Shown: positions 46,034 to 55,396, numbered from the stretch's first letter. The stretch is DNA of 64,000 nt from Ruminococcus flavefaciens (GCF_900143025.1 NZ_FRCT01000010.1:1-64000), one strand, 5' to 3'. Notes: generated by a model from the letters alone, not told the origin. Numbers and translations: made by a program.

Positions 46034-46785
46034 TGAGCATAACAATAAAATCAAAGTCCGAACTCGCCATAATGCGTGAAGCAGGTAAGATTACCTGCGG
46101 CGCAATATGGTATGCGGGCGAAAGATTAAAGCCGGGAATGTCAACACTCGATGTTGATAAGCTGGTTGGCGAGTATTTTGCCCGTCACGACAGCAAATCC
46201 TGCTTTAAAGGTCTTTACGGATTTCCAGGGAATGCTTGTATCTCAGTAAATGAGGAGATAATCCACGGTATCCCTAAAGCAAGCCACAGATTAAAAGAAG
46301 GCGATATAGTAAGCATCGACACGGGAGCAGCGTACAAGGGCTTCAATGGAGACAGCTGCTGGACCTTCCCTGTGGGTAAAATTTCTGATGAAGCTAAGGC
46401 ATTGCTTGAGGTTACAGAGGCGAGCCTGTATGAAGGTATCGCTAAGGCTCAGGTTGGCGCAAGGGTCGGAGATATTTCTCATGCTGTAGAAGAGTATTGT
46501 GCTTCACGAGGCTACGGAATCGTAAGAAATTACTGCGGCCACGGAATCGGCAGAGAAGTTCACGAATCACCCGAAGTACCGAATTGGGGTAAGGCAGGTC
46601 ACGGACCCAGACTGGTAGCGGGAATGACTATCTGCATAGAGCCCATGATAAATGTCAAGGGCGACGATGTCAAAGTTATGAAAGACAACTGGACAGTCGT
46701 TACAAAAAGTGGTTCACTTTCAGCTCATTTTGAGCATATGATCGCAATAACTCCTGACGGTCCCGTCATTCTGACACAGCCCTGA
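46033..46785 (+). CDS. map: Methionine aminopeptidase type I
   Basis: A 250-residue enzyme that removes N-terminal Met from nascent proteins. Dimetal ligands are seen in IDTGAAYKGFNGDSCWTFP (two Asp), GHGIGREVHE (His), ICIEPM (Glu) and SAHFEHMIAI (Glu). No N-terminal SH3-type extension. Translationally coupled to adk. Confidence 0.97.
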   Translation: MSITIKSKSELAIMREAGKITCGAIWYAGERLKPGMSTLDVDKLVGEYFARHDSKSCFKGLYGFPGNACISVNEEIIHGIPKASHRLKEGDIVSIDTGAAYKGFNGDSCWTFPVGKISDEAKALLEVTEASLYEGIAKAQVGARVGDISHAVEEYCASRGYGIVRNYCGHGIGREVHESPEVPNWGKAGHGPRLVAGMTICIEPMINVKGDDVKVMKDNWTVVTKSGSLSAHFEHMIAITPDGPVILTQP

Positions 46786-46799
46786 CGGAGGGAATAACA

Positions 46800-47042
46800 G
46801 TGAAGCTGCTTAAAGGCTCTGTTGTAAGAGCGGAGGCAGGTCGGGACGGCGGAGGATATTTCGCAGTCACAGACTTTGATGAAAAATATTGCTTTATCGC
46901 AGACGGCAAGAGCAGAAAGCTCGACAAGCCCAAGCGTAAGAATATAAAACATATCCGCATTACAGACAGTATGATCGATCTAAACGATATAACTGATAAA
47001 AAACTCAGGAATGCGCTGAAACAGTTCAGCGAAGCTGAGTAA
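46800..47042 (+). CDS. KOW-domain RNA-binding protein (L14e-like)
   Basis: An 80-residue basic protein with a KOW-type start ([20 protein letters not shown]) and a Lys/Arg-rich centre ([15 protein letters not shown]). Such proteins are regularly found between map and infA in Clostridia and are presumed to bind ribosomal RNA; role unproven. Start is GTG 46800 with GGAGGG seven bases upstream. Confidence 0.8.
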   Translation: MKLLKGSVVRAEAGRDGGGYFAVTDFDEKYCFIADGKSRKLDKPKRKNIKHIRITDSMIDLNDITDKKLRNALKQFSEAE

Positions 47043-47056
47043 AGGAGGTTATGCAA

Positions 47057-47275
47057 GTGTCAAAAGAAGATGTAATCGAGGTTGAGGGCGTTGTAACTGA
47101 CGCTCTGCCAAATGCAATGTTCAAGGTTCAGCTTGAGAACGGACATGAGGTATTATCTCACGTTTCGGGTAAGCTCAGAATGAATTATATCAGAATAGTT
47201 CCAGGCGACAAGGTAAAGCTTGAAATGTCACCCTATGATCTTTCAAAGGGTCGTATTACCTGGCGCGTTAAGTAA
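47057..47275 (+). CDS. infA: Translation initiation factor IF-1
   Basis: A 72-residue OB-fold IF-1 that occupies the 30S A site during initiation. The product starts [19 protein letters not shown] and contains [19 protein letters not shown] at 47057 is the right start: AGGAGG is eight bases upstream and the length equals the family norm. An in-frame ATG at 47051 is only two bases from that site. Confidence 0.96.
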   Translation: MSKEDVIEVEGVVTDALPNAMFKVQLENGHEVLSHVSGKLRMNYIRIVPGDKVKLEMSPYDLSKGRITWRVK

Positions 47276-47325
47276 GAATACAGGATATCAAGTATATCCG
47301 TTATCCGCTAAAGGAGGTATTTTCA

Positions 47326-47439
47326 ATGAAAGTCAGACCTTCAGTAAAACCTATTTGCGAAAAGTGCAAGGTTATCAAACGTAAAGGCAGAATCATGGTG
47401 ATCTGCGAAAACCCAAAGCATAAGCAGCGTCAGGGTTGA
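47326..47439 (+). CDS. rpmJ: 50S ribosomal protein L36, zinc form
   Basis: A 37-residue L36: [20 protein letters not shown], then a Cys and a His ([13 protein letters not shown]) complete the Cys-Cys-Cys-His zinc site. AAAGGAGG precedes the ATG by eight bases. Usual place between infA and rpsM. Confidence 0.97.
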   Translation: MKVRPSVKPICEKCKVIKRKGRIMVICENPKHKQRQG

Positions 47440-47473
47440 TAGCCCTACGCATTAATGGAGGTGCAATTATAAT

Positions 47474-47842
47474 ATGGCAAGAATAGCCGGTGTTGACCTT
47501 CCAAAGAATAAGAGAATCGAAATCGGTCTCACTTATATCTACGGAATCGGTCGTCAGACTGCAACAAATATCCTCGCAGCAACAGGCGTTGATCCTGACG
47601 TAAGAGTTAAGGATCTTGCTGAGGAGGACGTAGCTAAGCTTCGTGACTATATAGACGAGCATTACACAGTTGAGGGTGACCTCCGCCGTGAAGTTGCTCT
47701 TAACATCAAGAGACTTGTTGAAATAGGCTGCTACAGAGGCGTTCGTCATCGTAAGGGTCTCCCTGTAAGAGGACAGAGAACAAAGACAAACGCAAGAACT
47801 CGTAAGGGTCCTGTAAAGACTATCGCAAACAAGAAGAAGTAA
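47474..47842 (+). CDS. rpsM: 30S ribosomal protein S13
   Basis: A 122-residue S13 in the 30S head, contacting P-site tRNA and the 50S subunit. [20 protein letters not shown], the helix-two-turn-helix region and [19 protein letters not shown] C-terminus (here [19 protein letters not shown]) are diagnostic. Confidence 0.98.
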   Translation: MARIAGVDLPKNKRIEIGLTYIYGIGRQTATNILAATGVDPDVRVKDLAEEDVAKLRDYIDEHYTVEGDLRREVALNIKRLVEIGCYRGVRHRKGLPVRGQRTKTNARTRKGPVKTIANKKK

Positions 47843-47856
47843 GGAGGTTATGAGCT

Positions 47857-48261
47857 TTGGCACAGCAGAAAGGTAAAAAAGTTACTACTATCAGAAGACG
47901 TAGAGAACGTAAGAATATCGAAAGCGGCGCAGTTCATATTCAGTCCACTTTCAATAATACGATCGTAACTATTACAGATACAGCCGGAAACGCAATTTCA
48001 TGGGCAAGCGCAGGCGAGCTCGGTTTCAGAGGCTCAAAGAAGTCAACTCCTTTCGCAGCACAGACAGCTGCTGAAACAGCTGCAAAGGCTGCTATGGAGC
48101 ACGGACTCAAGAATGTAGAAGTATACGTAAAGGGACCCGGTGCAGGTCGTGAAGCAGCTATCAGAGCACTTCAGACAGTAGGCCTTGAGGTAAGAATGAT
48201 CAAGGACGTAACACCTATCCCGCACAATGGCTGCCGTCCGCCTAAGAGACGTCGTGTCTGA
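47857..48261 (+). CDS. rpsK: 30S ribosomal protein S11
   Basis: A 134-residue S11 of the 30S platform at the mRNA exit. [20 protein letters not shown] and [13 protein letters not shown] are diagnostic. The start is TTG at 47857, supported by AAGGAGG nine bases upstream and the family-like MAQQKGKKV; no nearby in-frame ATG exists. A TTG start is uncommon for a highly expressed ribosomal gene. Confidence 0.97.
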   Translation: MAQQKGKKVTTIRRRRERKNIESGAVHIQSTFNNTIVTITDTAGNAISWASAGELGFRGSKKSTPFAAQTAAETAAKAAMEHGLKNVEVYVKGPGAGREAAIRALQTVGLEVRMIKDVTPIPHNGCRPPKRRRV

Positions 48262-48282
48262 TCAAATTGGAGGTGTATTAAA

Positions 48283-48882
48283 ATGGCAGTACAGAAAGAA
48301 CCAATTCTTAAAAAGTGCAGATATCTGGGCATCAGCCCTGCTGTAATGGGCGTTTCCAAGAAGGAGTCAATCCGTTTCAAGAACGCAAACAACAGAAAGA
48401 AGATCTCTGAATACGGACTCCAGCTCAAGGAAAAGCAGAAGCTGAAGTTTATCTACGGCGTACTTGAGAAGCCTTTCAGACATTACTTCTCAATCGCTGA
48501 AAAGATGGAGGGTAAAGCCGGTGATAACCTTATCACTGTTCTCGAATCCAGACTTGACAGTGTTGTATACAGAATGGGCCTCGCTCTCACAAGAAGAGAA
48601 GCAAGACAGCTCGTTGTACACAGCCACTATACAGTAAACGGCAAGAAAGTAAACATTCCTTCCTATAGAGTTAAGGTTGGCGATGTGATCGCTCTCAAGG
48701 AGAAAGACAGAACTTCTGAAAAGTTCAAGGCTACAGTAGAGGAAACTAAGGACAGACTCGTTCCTGTATGGCTCACAGCTAATAAGGACGATTTCTCTGC
48801 TACAGTTAATCGTCTTCCCTCAGCTGAGGATATTGACTACGAGGTAGCTACTCACCTCATCGTCGAGCTGTACTCCAAGTAA
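48283..48882 (+). CDS. rpsD: 30S ribosomal protein S4
   Basis: A 199-residue S4, primary 16S binder and fidelity protein. The S4 RNA-binding domain is at about 85-150 (LESRLDSVVYRMGLALTRRE, QLVVHSHYTVNGKKVNIPSY). The N-terminus (EPILKKCRYLGISPAVMGVS) is divergent and lacks the four-Cys zinc site of many S4 proteins. A 69-base gap precedes rpoA. Confidence 0.96.
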   Translation: MAVQKEPILKKCRYLGISPAVMGVSKKESIRFKNANNRKKISEYGLQLKEKQKLKFIYGVLEKPFRHYFSIAEKMEGKAGDNLITVLESRLDSVVYRMGLALTRREARQLVVHSHYTVNGKKVNIPSYRVKVGDVIALKEKDRTSEKFKATVEETKDRLVPVWLTANKDDFSATVNRLPSAEDIDYEVATHLIVELYSK

Positions 48883-48951
48883 TCCGACAGAGGATCTGCT
48901 TGAAGAATCAGTTTACGAAATTAACATTAATTGCGAAATAGGAGGGTTTTT

Positions 48952-49917
48952 ATGCTGGAAAAAATTAATAAGCCTGATATTGATATTGTCGAGCTTAAAA
49001 GTGACGGCAAATACGGCAAATTCGTTTTAGCACCGCTGGAGCGTGGATACGGTATTACACTTGGAAACAGCCTCAGGCGTGTGCTGCTCTCCTCACTTCC
49101 TGGTGTGGCTGTAACATCTGTAAAGCTTTCCGGCAAGGATGGTACAGTTCACCATGAGTTGTCAACTATTCCGGGCGTAAAAGAAGACGTTACGGAAATA
49201 ATCCTCAGTATTAAAGGACTGACGGCAAAACTTTACGGAGAAGGCCCAAAGACAGTATATATAGAGGCAGAGGGCGAATGTGAGATCACTGCCGGTGATA
49301 TAAAGACAGATTCAGAGGTAAATATCCTGGATCCCGGTATGCATATCGCAACACTTGGCAAGGACGCTAAGCTCTATATGGAGATCACTATCGACAGAGG
49401 CAGAGGCTATGTTTCAGCAGAAAGAAACAAAAAGCAGATCAACCTCCCAGTTGATGTTATCGCTGTAGACAGCATCTATACTCCTGTTCTTAAAGTCAAT
49501 TATACCGTAGAGGATACACGACTCGGTCAGGTCACAGACTATGATAAGCTTACAATGGAGGTATGGACCGACGGTACTATCTCAGCTAAGGAAGCATTAT
49601 CACAGGCAGCCAATCTCCTCAACGAGCATCTGAAGCTGTTCATCGACCTCTCAGAAGAGGCTGGACTTGCTGAGGTCCTTGTTGAAAAGGACGAGAAGGG
49701 TAAGGAAAAAATCCTTGAGATGACCATTGAGGATCTTGACTTATCTGTACGTTCATTCAATTGTCTGAAGCGTGCAGGAATCAATACCGTGGATGACTTG
49801 ATCAATAAGTCAGAGGAAGAAATGATGAAGGTTAGAAACCTTGGAAAGAAGTCCTTCGATGAGGTTAAGGAAAAGCTCCAGTCACTGGGCTTTGATCTCT
49901 CATCAGAAGAGGAATAA
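48952..49917 (+). CDS. rpoA: RNA polymerase alpha subunit
   Basis: A 321-residue alpha subunit: N-terminal assembly domain ([33 protein letters not shown] motif here [13 protein letters not shown]), flexible linker with [15 protein letters not shown], and a C-terminal helix-hairpin-helix domain ([20 protein letters not shown]) that binds UP elements and activators. ATG 48952 follows TAGGAGGG by seven bases; upstream in-frame codons lack this. Confidence 0.98.
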   Translation: MLEKINKPDIDIVELKSDGKYGKFVLAPLERGYGITLGNSLRRVLLSSLPGVAVTSVKLSGKDGTVHHELSTIPGVKEDVTEIILSIKGLTAKLYGEGPKTVYIEAEGECEITAGDIKTDSEVNILDPGMHIATLGKDAKLYMEITIDRGRGYVSAERNKKQINLPVDVIAVDSIYTPVLKVNYTVEDTRLGQVTDYDKLTMEVWTDGTISAKEALSQAANLLNEHLKLFIDLSEEAGLAEVLVEKDEKGKEKILEMTIEDLDLSVRSFNCLKRAGINTVDDLINKSEEEMMKVRNLGKKSFDEVKEKLQSLGFDLSSEEE

Positions 49918-49965
49918 ATCTTAAAATGTGCGTAAAGCGCACAACTATAAAAAGGAGTGAATACA

Positions 49966-50307
49966 ATGCCGGGTACAAGAAAGCTGGGCAGAACATCTGA
50001 TCATAGAAAGGCTATGCTCAGAGGCATGGTAACTTTCCTGCTTGAGAACGGTCAGATCGAAACTACCGTAACAAGAGCTAAGGAAGTACGTGCAGTTGCA
50101 GAAAAAATGATCACTATCGGTAAAAATGATGATCTGCACTCCAAGCGTCAGGTATATTCATACATCACTAAGGAGTCCGTTGCGAAGAAGGTTTTCGACG
50201 AGATCGCTCCAAAGTATGCTGATAAGAACGGTGGTTACACACAGATCGTAAAGATCGGTCCTCGCCGTGGTGACGCTGCTGAAATGGCTATCATCAAGCT
50301 CGTTTGA
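49966..50307 (+). CDS. rplQ: 50S ribosomal protein L17
   Basis: A 113-residue L17, last gene of the superoperon. [20 protein letters not shown] is the family start, so ATG 49966 is right (AAGGAG eight bases upstream) rather than the in-frame GTG at 49957. A terminator follows 23 bases after the stop. Confidence 0.98.
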   Translation: MPGTRKLGRTSDHRKAMLRGMVTFLLENGQIETTVTRAKEVRAVAEKMITIGKNDDLHSKRQVYSYITKESVAKKVFDEIAPKYADKNGGYTQIVKIGPRRGDAAEMAIIKLV

Positions 50308-50330
50308 TCGCAGATATCAAAGATACAAGA

Positions 50331-50357
50331 GCCGTTCCCGTAAAGGGAGCGGCTTTT
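50331..50357 (+). terminator. Terminator of the ribosomal superoperon
   Basis: Stem GCCGTTCCC (50331-50339) with GGGAGCGGC (50345-50353), one T-G pair, then TTTTCTG. Confidence 0.88.
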
Positions 50358-50402
50358 CTGTATACATATGATAAAAAAATACGAAAAATCGCCTTAAAGT
50401 AC

Positions 50403-50431
50403 TTGCAAAAAAATCGTGGATATGATATAAT
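50403..50431 (+). promoter_or_regulatory. Promoter of yajC
   Basis: TTGCAA (50403-50408), 17-base spacer, TATAAT (50426-50431). Confidence 0.75.
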
Positions 50432-50476
50432 ATAGAGCGTATGAAATACAAATCAAAACGATTGGAGAATAAGTAT

Positions 50477-50992
50477 ATGAAGATCAACAAGTTAATAGCT
50501 TCTGTTACAGCTGCTGTTTCAACAGCTGCAATGGCTGGATATACAGCTATGACTGCTTTCGCTGAGGAAGCAGAGAAAACAACAAATGCTGCTAACGCAC
50601 AGCAGCCAAGTGCAGGAAGCCTCCTCACAATGCCTCTCATGCTCCTTGTAATGTTCGTTCTGCTTTATTTTGTGGCTATCAGACCTCAGAAAAAGCGCGA
50701 CAGAGAGCTCAAGGAAATGCAGCAGAGCCTTCAGGTAGGCGATGAGGTAGTTACAGGCGGCGGTATCGTTGGTATCGTTGTAAGCGTAGGCGAGGATACA
50801 GTTGTTATTGAGACAGGCGGTGCAAAGCACAAGCTCAGAATAAAGAACTGGGCTATCACAGAGAATGTTTCCGCTGCTGAGCGTTTAAAGGAAGCTAAGG
50901 CAGCAGGAAAGACATCATCAACAGTTGAGGCTGCTGCGGTAGTTGACGACGACGATAAAAAGTCAAAGAAAAAGAAGAACGACGAAGAATAA
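50477..50992 (+). CDS. yajC: YajC-like Sec accessory protein with extra N-terminal segment
   Basis: A 171-residue YajC-family protein. The core is helix LLTMPLMLLVMFVLLYFVAI followed by RPQKKRDRELKEMQQSLQVG and GDEVVTGGGIVGIVVSV, as in the SecDF-associated subunit. Two features differ from the usual roughly 100-residue YajC: a signal-peptide-like N-terminus (about 1-30, ending in AFAEEAEK) and a long charged C-terminal tail (KKSKKKKNDEE). ATG 50477 has GGAG nine bases upstream. No secD or secF is nearby. Confidence 0.88.
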   Translation: MKINKLIASVTAAVSTAAMAGYTAMTAFAEEAEKTTNAANAQQPSAGSLLTMPLMLLVMFVLLYFVAIRPQKKRDRELKEMQQSLQVGDEVVTGGGIVGIVVSVGEDTVVIETGGAKHKLRIKNWAITENVSAAERLKEAKAAGKTSSTVEAAAVVDDDDKKSKKKKNDEE

Positions 50993-51000
50993 AAGATAAT

Positions 51001-51044
51001 ACCTCCGCATAGAATTATTAATAATTCTACAGCGGAGGTTTTTT
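51001..51044 (+). terminator. Terminator whose 3' arm contains the next ribosome binding site
   Basis: ACCTCCGC (51001-51008) pairs with GCGGAGGT (51032-51039) and an inner palindrome AGAATTAT-TA-ATAATTCT (51011-51028) extends the stem. Five T (51040-51044) run directly into the ATG at 51045. The GGAGG in the 3' arm is the only Shine-Dalgarno for that gene, so it is masked in the folded RNA. Confidence 0.85.
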
Positions 51045-51446
51045 ATGCGCAGACAAAGGAAAAGCTTGTGGTCAAGCTGGATATTCAGTATGCTTATATC
51101 TGTTATGGCTGGAGCTGTGTGTATGGGGGCAGCAGCATTTTTTTCTGCGTCGGCAATGTACTTTTTGATGAAGGATACAGGTTTGACAAAAGCCTTTGCA
51201 GGGGCGAGTCTTGCCGCGGGGGCATATACAGCCGCGTATATCTGCGGCAAATACAGGCGCAGAAAGGGACTTATCTGCGGTACTCTCTGCGGAGTTTTCC
51301 TGTACGTTATAATATCAGCAGCAGGGATAATGATACTCGGTCAACATACAGGCATAAAAAAACTCCTTCTGCTGACCGTTTTCGGTGCAGCAGGAGGAGT
51401 TGCAGGTGTAAATTCAAAGCGCCCCGAAAAGCTGTGGGATCAATAA
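51045..51446 (+). CDS. TIGR04086-family membrane protein
   Basis: A 133-residue protein with four membrane helices and a basic cytoplasmic N-terminus (RRQRKSLW). It matches the TIGR04086 pattern of small four-helix proteins often found next to yajC in Clostridia; function unknown. Its ribosome binding site lies in the stem of the preceding terminator. The last seven bases overlap the end of the convergent protease gene. The SCIFF peptide gene (scfA), frequently associated with this family, is not seen here. Confidence 0.72.
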   Translation: MRRQRKSLWSSWIFSMLISVMAGAVCMGAAAFFSASAMYFLMKDTGLTKAFAGASLAAGAYTAAYICGKYRRRKGLICGTLCGVFLYVIISAAGIMILGQHTGIKKLLLLTVFGAAGGVAGVNSKRPEKLWDQ

Positions 51447-53008
51447 TTTCCCGAGGTATCCTCTACCAGCTTGAATTCGATGTCATAATAGGTTATTTCG
51501 CCGTCTTTATCGAGGTGAGCACAGGTAGCAGGGACTTTGTCGCCGACCTTGTACTGGCTCTTTATAGCGTCGTAAAGCTCGTGATAGGTGGTCACATTTG
51601 TGCCGTTAATAGCAGTGATGAAATCGCCCGGTTTGAGGGCTGTATTTGCAATATCATAGTCCTTTTCGATCTTCAGGATATAAACGCCCTTGAAGTCCTT
51701 GGGAAGATCAAAGCCGAGCTCTTCCTGAATTTTCTTGATATTGCCCTCAGAGCTCATATCATAGAGCTGTATGCCTATTTTGAAGCGTCCGCCCACATAG
51801 CCGTTTTTGATAAGCTCCTCAATAACAGGGGAAGCTTCATTGATAGTGATAGCAAAGCCGAGACCTTCAAATTCGGCACTTACATACTTTGAAGAAGTAA
51901 TGCCGATGACCTGACCGTACATATTAACAAGAGCGCCGCCCGAGTTGCCGGGGCTTATATCGGCGTTTGTCTGTATGCAGTCCATTTCAAAGCCGCCTGT
52001 ATCGCTGCTTATTTTACGGTTTACAGCTGAAACGATACCGTCGGTAACAGTGCTTGCAAGGTTTGCAGGGTTACCGATAGCAATGACCTGCTCACCTACA
52101 ACAGCTTCATCTGAGTTGCCAAGAGTAGCAGGTTTCAGCCCGTCAGCCTCTACCTTTACAACAGCGATATCCGTCTTTGAGTCTCTGCCGATTACCTTTG
52201 CGGCGTAGGTATCACCGTCCACCGTTTCAACAACGTGATAGCCGTCTGCTTCGAGAACATGGGCATTTGTAGCAATATAGCCGTCCTCGTTGAGAACTAT
52301 GCCCGAGCCTGTACCCATAGGGTGTTTTGAAGTAAAGTTGCCGTAATCCTTATAGGTATATATCTTCACGATAGAAGGCTTTACGAGGGCAGCTGCGCCT
52401 TCGGGAGTATATCTGCCGTTTTCGTCCTTGTATTTTTCCTCATCGAGAGCACCCTTTGGCTTTGACTCCTTATACAGGACTATAGGCTTTGGAGAGCCTA
52501 TTTTATCAACGACCTTCTCGCTGTTGATGATATCATAGACTATGCCGAATACAGCCAGCAGGGCTGCGATTATAATGAGTATTACGAACATTATGAGCAC
52601 AGCAGACTGTCCCTTAGGTCTTTTCTGGAAAGTTTCTGTACCGTCAGGGCTGCCGTTGTTCTGACCGTGTTCCAGTTCCTCGAAGCCGATAGGTTCATAC
52701 ATGAACTTATCGTACACAGGTCTCTGCGGCTGTCCGTATTGCTGCTGACCGTAATAGCCGTTCTGCTGCTGACCATAGCCGCCCTGATAGCCGTTATTGT
52801 AGTTGTTCTGCGGCTGAGAATAGCCGTTTGGCTGATTAAAACGGTTCTGATACTGGGGCGGGGGAGTGCTGCTGGTGAATACACCATGCTGCTCTGTATT
52901 CCGGATACCGTTTGCTCCGCTTTCATCGGCAGGCTTTTCATGCTGAGGGGTATATTGCTGCCTGTCATTTTCGGAGGGATCGCGGTAGAAATTATCTCTT
53001 TCGTCCAT
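51440..53008 (-). CDS. htrA: HtrA-like membrane-anchored serine protease with PDZ domain
   Basis: A 522-residue envelope protease. Residues 1-130 are a cytoplasmic low-complexity region rich in Gln, Asn, Tyr and Gly. One helix spans 136-158, followed by a trypsin-like domain with catalytic H250 (ATNAH), D280 (SKTDIAVV) and S356 (PGNSGGA). A C-terminal PDZ domain (about 410-510, LKPGDFITAINGTNV) ends it. It degrades or refolds damaged exported proteins by family function. It begins three bases after the histidine kinase stop, so kinase, regulator and protease form one operon, like CssRS-HtrA of Bacillus. Confidence 0.93.
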   Translation of the reverse strand: MDERDNFYRDPSENDRQQYTPQHEKPADESGANGIRNTEQHGVFTSSTPPPQYQNRFNQPNGYSQPQNNYNNGYQGGYGQQQNGYYGQQQYGQPQRPVYDKFMYEPIGFEELEHGQNNGSPDGTETFQKRPKGQSAVLIMFVILIIIAALLAVFGIVYDIINSEKVVDKIGSPKPIVLYKESKPKGALDEEKYKDENGRYTPEGAAALVKPSIVKIYTYKDYGNFTSKHPMGTGSGIVLNEDGYIATNAHVLEADGYHVVETVDGDTYAAKVIGRDSKTDIAVVKVEADGLKPATLGNSDEAVVGEQVIAIGNPANLASTVTDGIVSAVNRKISSDTGGFEMDCIQTNADISPGNSGGALVNMYGQVIGITSSKYVSAEFEGLGFAITINEASPVIEELIKNGYVGGRFKIGIQLYDMSSEGNIKKIQEELGFDLPKDFKGVYILKIEKDYDIANTALKPGDFITAINGTNVTTYHELYDAIKSQYKVGDKVPATCAHLDKDGEITYYDIEFKLVEDTSGNY

Positions 53009-53011
53009 TGT

Positions 53012-54478
53012 TTATCCTTTCGCTTTTGGCTGCTTTTCAGGCAGCTGAATAAGAAACTCGGTATATTCTCCGTACACGCTCTTTACAACTATATGACCGT
53101 GGTGGAGATGAACTATCTTACGTGAAATTGCAAGTCCGAGACCAAGACCTGTAGTATCCTTGCCTCGTGAAGAGTCTGTCTTGTAGAAGCGGTCGAATAC
53201 CTGCGTTATCTCGTCATTTTTCAGACCCTCGCCCGTATTCTTTATACCTATGGTACACATACCGTTTACGGAACGCTCAAAGCGGAATGAAAGTGTACCG
53301 CCGTTGTTTATGAATTTTACCGCATTTTCCACAAGATTGTATATTACCTGCTGGAGAAGGTCTGCATCGACCTCACAGGTCATTCTTTCGCTTCCGAGAC
53401 CCTCTACTTCAAGATTTTTGTCCTCGATCTTTTTCTCGAACATGAGAACTGTCTGAATAACGATCTCTGTCAGGTTTACGTCACGGAAATTCGGTCTGAG
53501 AGAGCCTGTTTCAAATCTTGACATATTGAGCATTGAGGAGATGAGTATTCGCAGACGCTTTATCTCCTTTGAAACAAGCACAAGGTATTCGTTCTGTCTG
53601 CCCTTTGAGATAGTACCGTCAAGGATACCGTCAACAAATCCGCCTATAGTTGTGATAGGAGTTCTCAGCTCATGGGATACATTGGCGATAAATGTCTTAC
53701 TTGTTTCTTCGCTCTTTGCAACATCGGCTGCTACAGCATTGACGTAGTCAGCTATCTCAGACGAGGTAAACGGGACATTTGTAGGGATAGTCTCTGAGAA
53801 GTCGCGTCTTGCGTACTGCTCGGATATTCTACAGAATATTCTTTCATACTCGTCAAGCTTATTGAGCCTTCTCTTTATGAGAAGGAGCTGTATGGATACA
53901 CTGAGGGCACATATGAGGGTATAGAATAAAGCTATTTTCATAGCAAAGGAATTAACGCCGTCGGACTTGCTGTATATCTTTGCGTACATATGCATAGGCA
54001 CAAGATCGCCGTTTCCTTTCAGGAGAAAGCAGCTTCCGTACAGCATATAAGGTTCATTTGCGGCGATATTCTTTGTTTCAAGATCAAGGAAATCATTTGC
54101 GTCGAGGCTGTTCATTTCGGCTTCGGATATCCTGTCGCTTTTTTTGAGTACCTTTTTTGGCGTTTCCTTATAATCGGCATCAGACAGTACGCAGTTGCCG
54201 TTTTCGTCGTAGATGTATATCATCAGGTGGTATTTGCTTGAAAACTTCTTATGAAGGGTTTTGATAAGATCTGAACGCGTATCGCGTGTCTCGGCATAAT
54301 TATCCTGCATACAGCTTATAAAGAGATCGCCGATAGACTGAAGCTCGTCAAGCTTTGATGACTTATAGATCCATGAGCTTATAGTTATAATAATAACGCC
54401 GATAACGATATTTACTGACAGGACTATAAAAATCAGGAATATAAAAAGCTTGTCATAAGAGCTTTTTTTGGTTTTCAA
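53012..54478 (-). CDS. Membrane sensor histidine kinase
   Basis: A 488-residue sensor. Helices near 11-33 and 181-200 flank an extracytoplasmic sensing domain. A HAMP-like stretch leads to the H-box (IANVSHELRTP, phospho-His 269), the N-box (QQVIYNLVENAVKF), and G-boxes (IGIKNTGEGLK, DTTGLGLGLAISRKI). It presumably phosphorylates the response regulator encoded 67 bases upstream. Its coupling with an HtrA gene suggests it senses misfolded exported protein, by analogy with CssS. Confidence 0.93.
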   Translation of the reverse strand: MKTKKSSYDKLFIFLIFIVLSVNIVIGVIIITISSWIYKSSKLDELQSIGDLFISCMQDNYAETRDTRSDLIKTLHKKFSSKYHLMIYIYDENGNCVLSDADYKETPKKVLKKSDRISEAEMNSLDANDFLDLETKNIAANEPYMLYGSCFLLKGNGDLVPMHMYAKIYSKSDGVNSFAMKIALFYTLICALSVSIQLLLIKRRLNKLDEYERIFCRISEQYARRDFSETIPTNVPFTSSEIADYVNAVAADVAKSEETSKTFIANVSHELRTPITTIGGFVDGILDGTISKGRQNEYLVLVSKEIKRLRILISSMLNMSRFETGSLRPNFRDVNLTEIVIQTVLMFEKKIEDKNLEVEGLGSERMTCEVDADLLQQVIYNLVENAVKFINNGGTLSFRFERSVNGMCTIGIKNTGEGLKNDEITQVFDRFYKTDSSRGKDTTGLGLGLAISRKIVHLHHGHIVVKSVYGEYTEFLIQLPEKQPKAKG

Positions 54479-54545
54479 GCAGGATCACCCCTATACAAAA
54501 TAAGGGGACAGACAGTCCCCTTGTTGTTCTGAAATTAATGAGAAC

Positions 54546-55253
54546 TTATTCTTCTTCGTCAGCCTCGAATTTATAGCCTACGCCCCATACAGTCTTGAGG
54601 GTCCACTTATCTGAAACGCCTTCAAGCTTTTCACGCAGACGCTTGATATGAACGTCTATGGTACGGGAGTCGCCGTAGTATTCAAAGCCCCATACTTCGT
54701 CAAGAAGCTGGTCACGGGTATAAACTCTGTTCGGATTGGAAGCAAGGTAATAAAGAAGTTCAAGCTCCTTAGGAGGAGTGTCTATATTCTTTCCGTTTAC
54801 TTTCAGCTCATAGCTGTCCATATTTACAGAGAGCTTATCGTAATGCACTTCCTTCTGCTCGGGCTCAGCCATACCTGTTCCTACGCGGCGTGTAACGGCG
54901 TTGATACGGGCAATAACTTCCTTAGCGTCGAATGGCTTTACGATATAATCGTCAGCACCAAGCTCAAGACCGATGACCTTGTCGATAGTCTCGCCCTTAG
55001 CGGTTATCATAATGATCGGAACGTTGGAGATCTTTCTGATCTCGCGGCATACCTGCCATCCGTCCTTACCGGGGAGCATTATATCAAGAAGCACCATATC
55101 AGGGCTGAGAGCCTTGAATTTTACAACAGCATCGTCGCCGTCGTGACAAAGAAGGACGCTGTATCCGTCTTTTTCGAGATAAAGTCTGAGAAGATCGCAG
55201 ATGTTCTTGTCATCGTCAACTATAAGAACTTTAGGATTTTTTTCGTTAGCCAT
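54546..55253 (-). CDS. OmpR/PhoB-family response regulator
   Basis: A 235-residue regulator. The receiver has acidic residues at 13-15 (VDDD), phospho-acceptor D57 (MVLLDIMLPG), and the conserved Thr/Lys (MITAKG, DYIVKPF). The C-terminal winged helix (about 135-230) ends RTIDVHIKRLREKLE and VWGVGYKF. First gene of the three-gene stress operon; it probably controls its own promoter at 55325-55297. ATG at 55253. Confidence 0.95.
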   Translation of the reverse strand: MANEKNPKVLIVDDDKNICDLLRLYLEKDGYSVLLCHDGDDAVVKFKALSPDMVLLDIMLPGKDGWQVCREIRKISNVPIIMITAKGETIDKVIGLELGADDYIVKPFDAKEVIARINAVTRRVGTGMAEPEQKEVHYDKLSVNMDSYELKVNGKNIDTPPKELELLYYLASNPNRVYTRDQLLDEVWGFEYYGDSRTIDVHIKRLREKLEGVSDKWTLKTVWGVGYKFEADEEE

Positions 55254-55296
55254 TTTGTTAATACCTTCCTTCCGTATTAAACATTTTATTAAGATA

Positions 55297-55325
55297 ATTA
55301 TAACTCAGATCGGTGAAAATGTCAA
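55297..55325 (-). promoter_or_regulatory. Promoter of the two-component/HtrA operon
   Basis: Minus-strand TTGACA (55325-55320), 17-base spacer, TATAAT (55302-55297), 44 bases before the ATG. Confidence 0.85.
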
Positions 55326-55396
55326 TCAAAAATTGCTGATTTTTGAATTTGTGAGTTGATTTTGATATACAGCTTTATAAAAGAGCAGTATATCGG

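Noticed and set aside
47051..47056. ATG start for infA
   Set aside because: Only two bases from the Shine-Dalgarno and adds two residues absent from the family; GTG 47057 fits both spacing and length.
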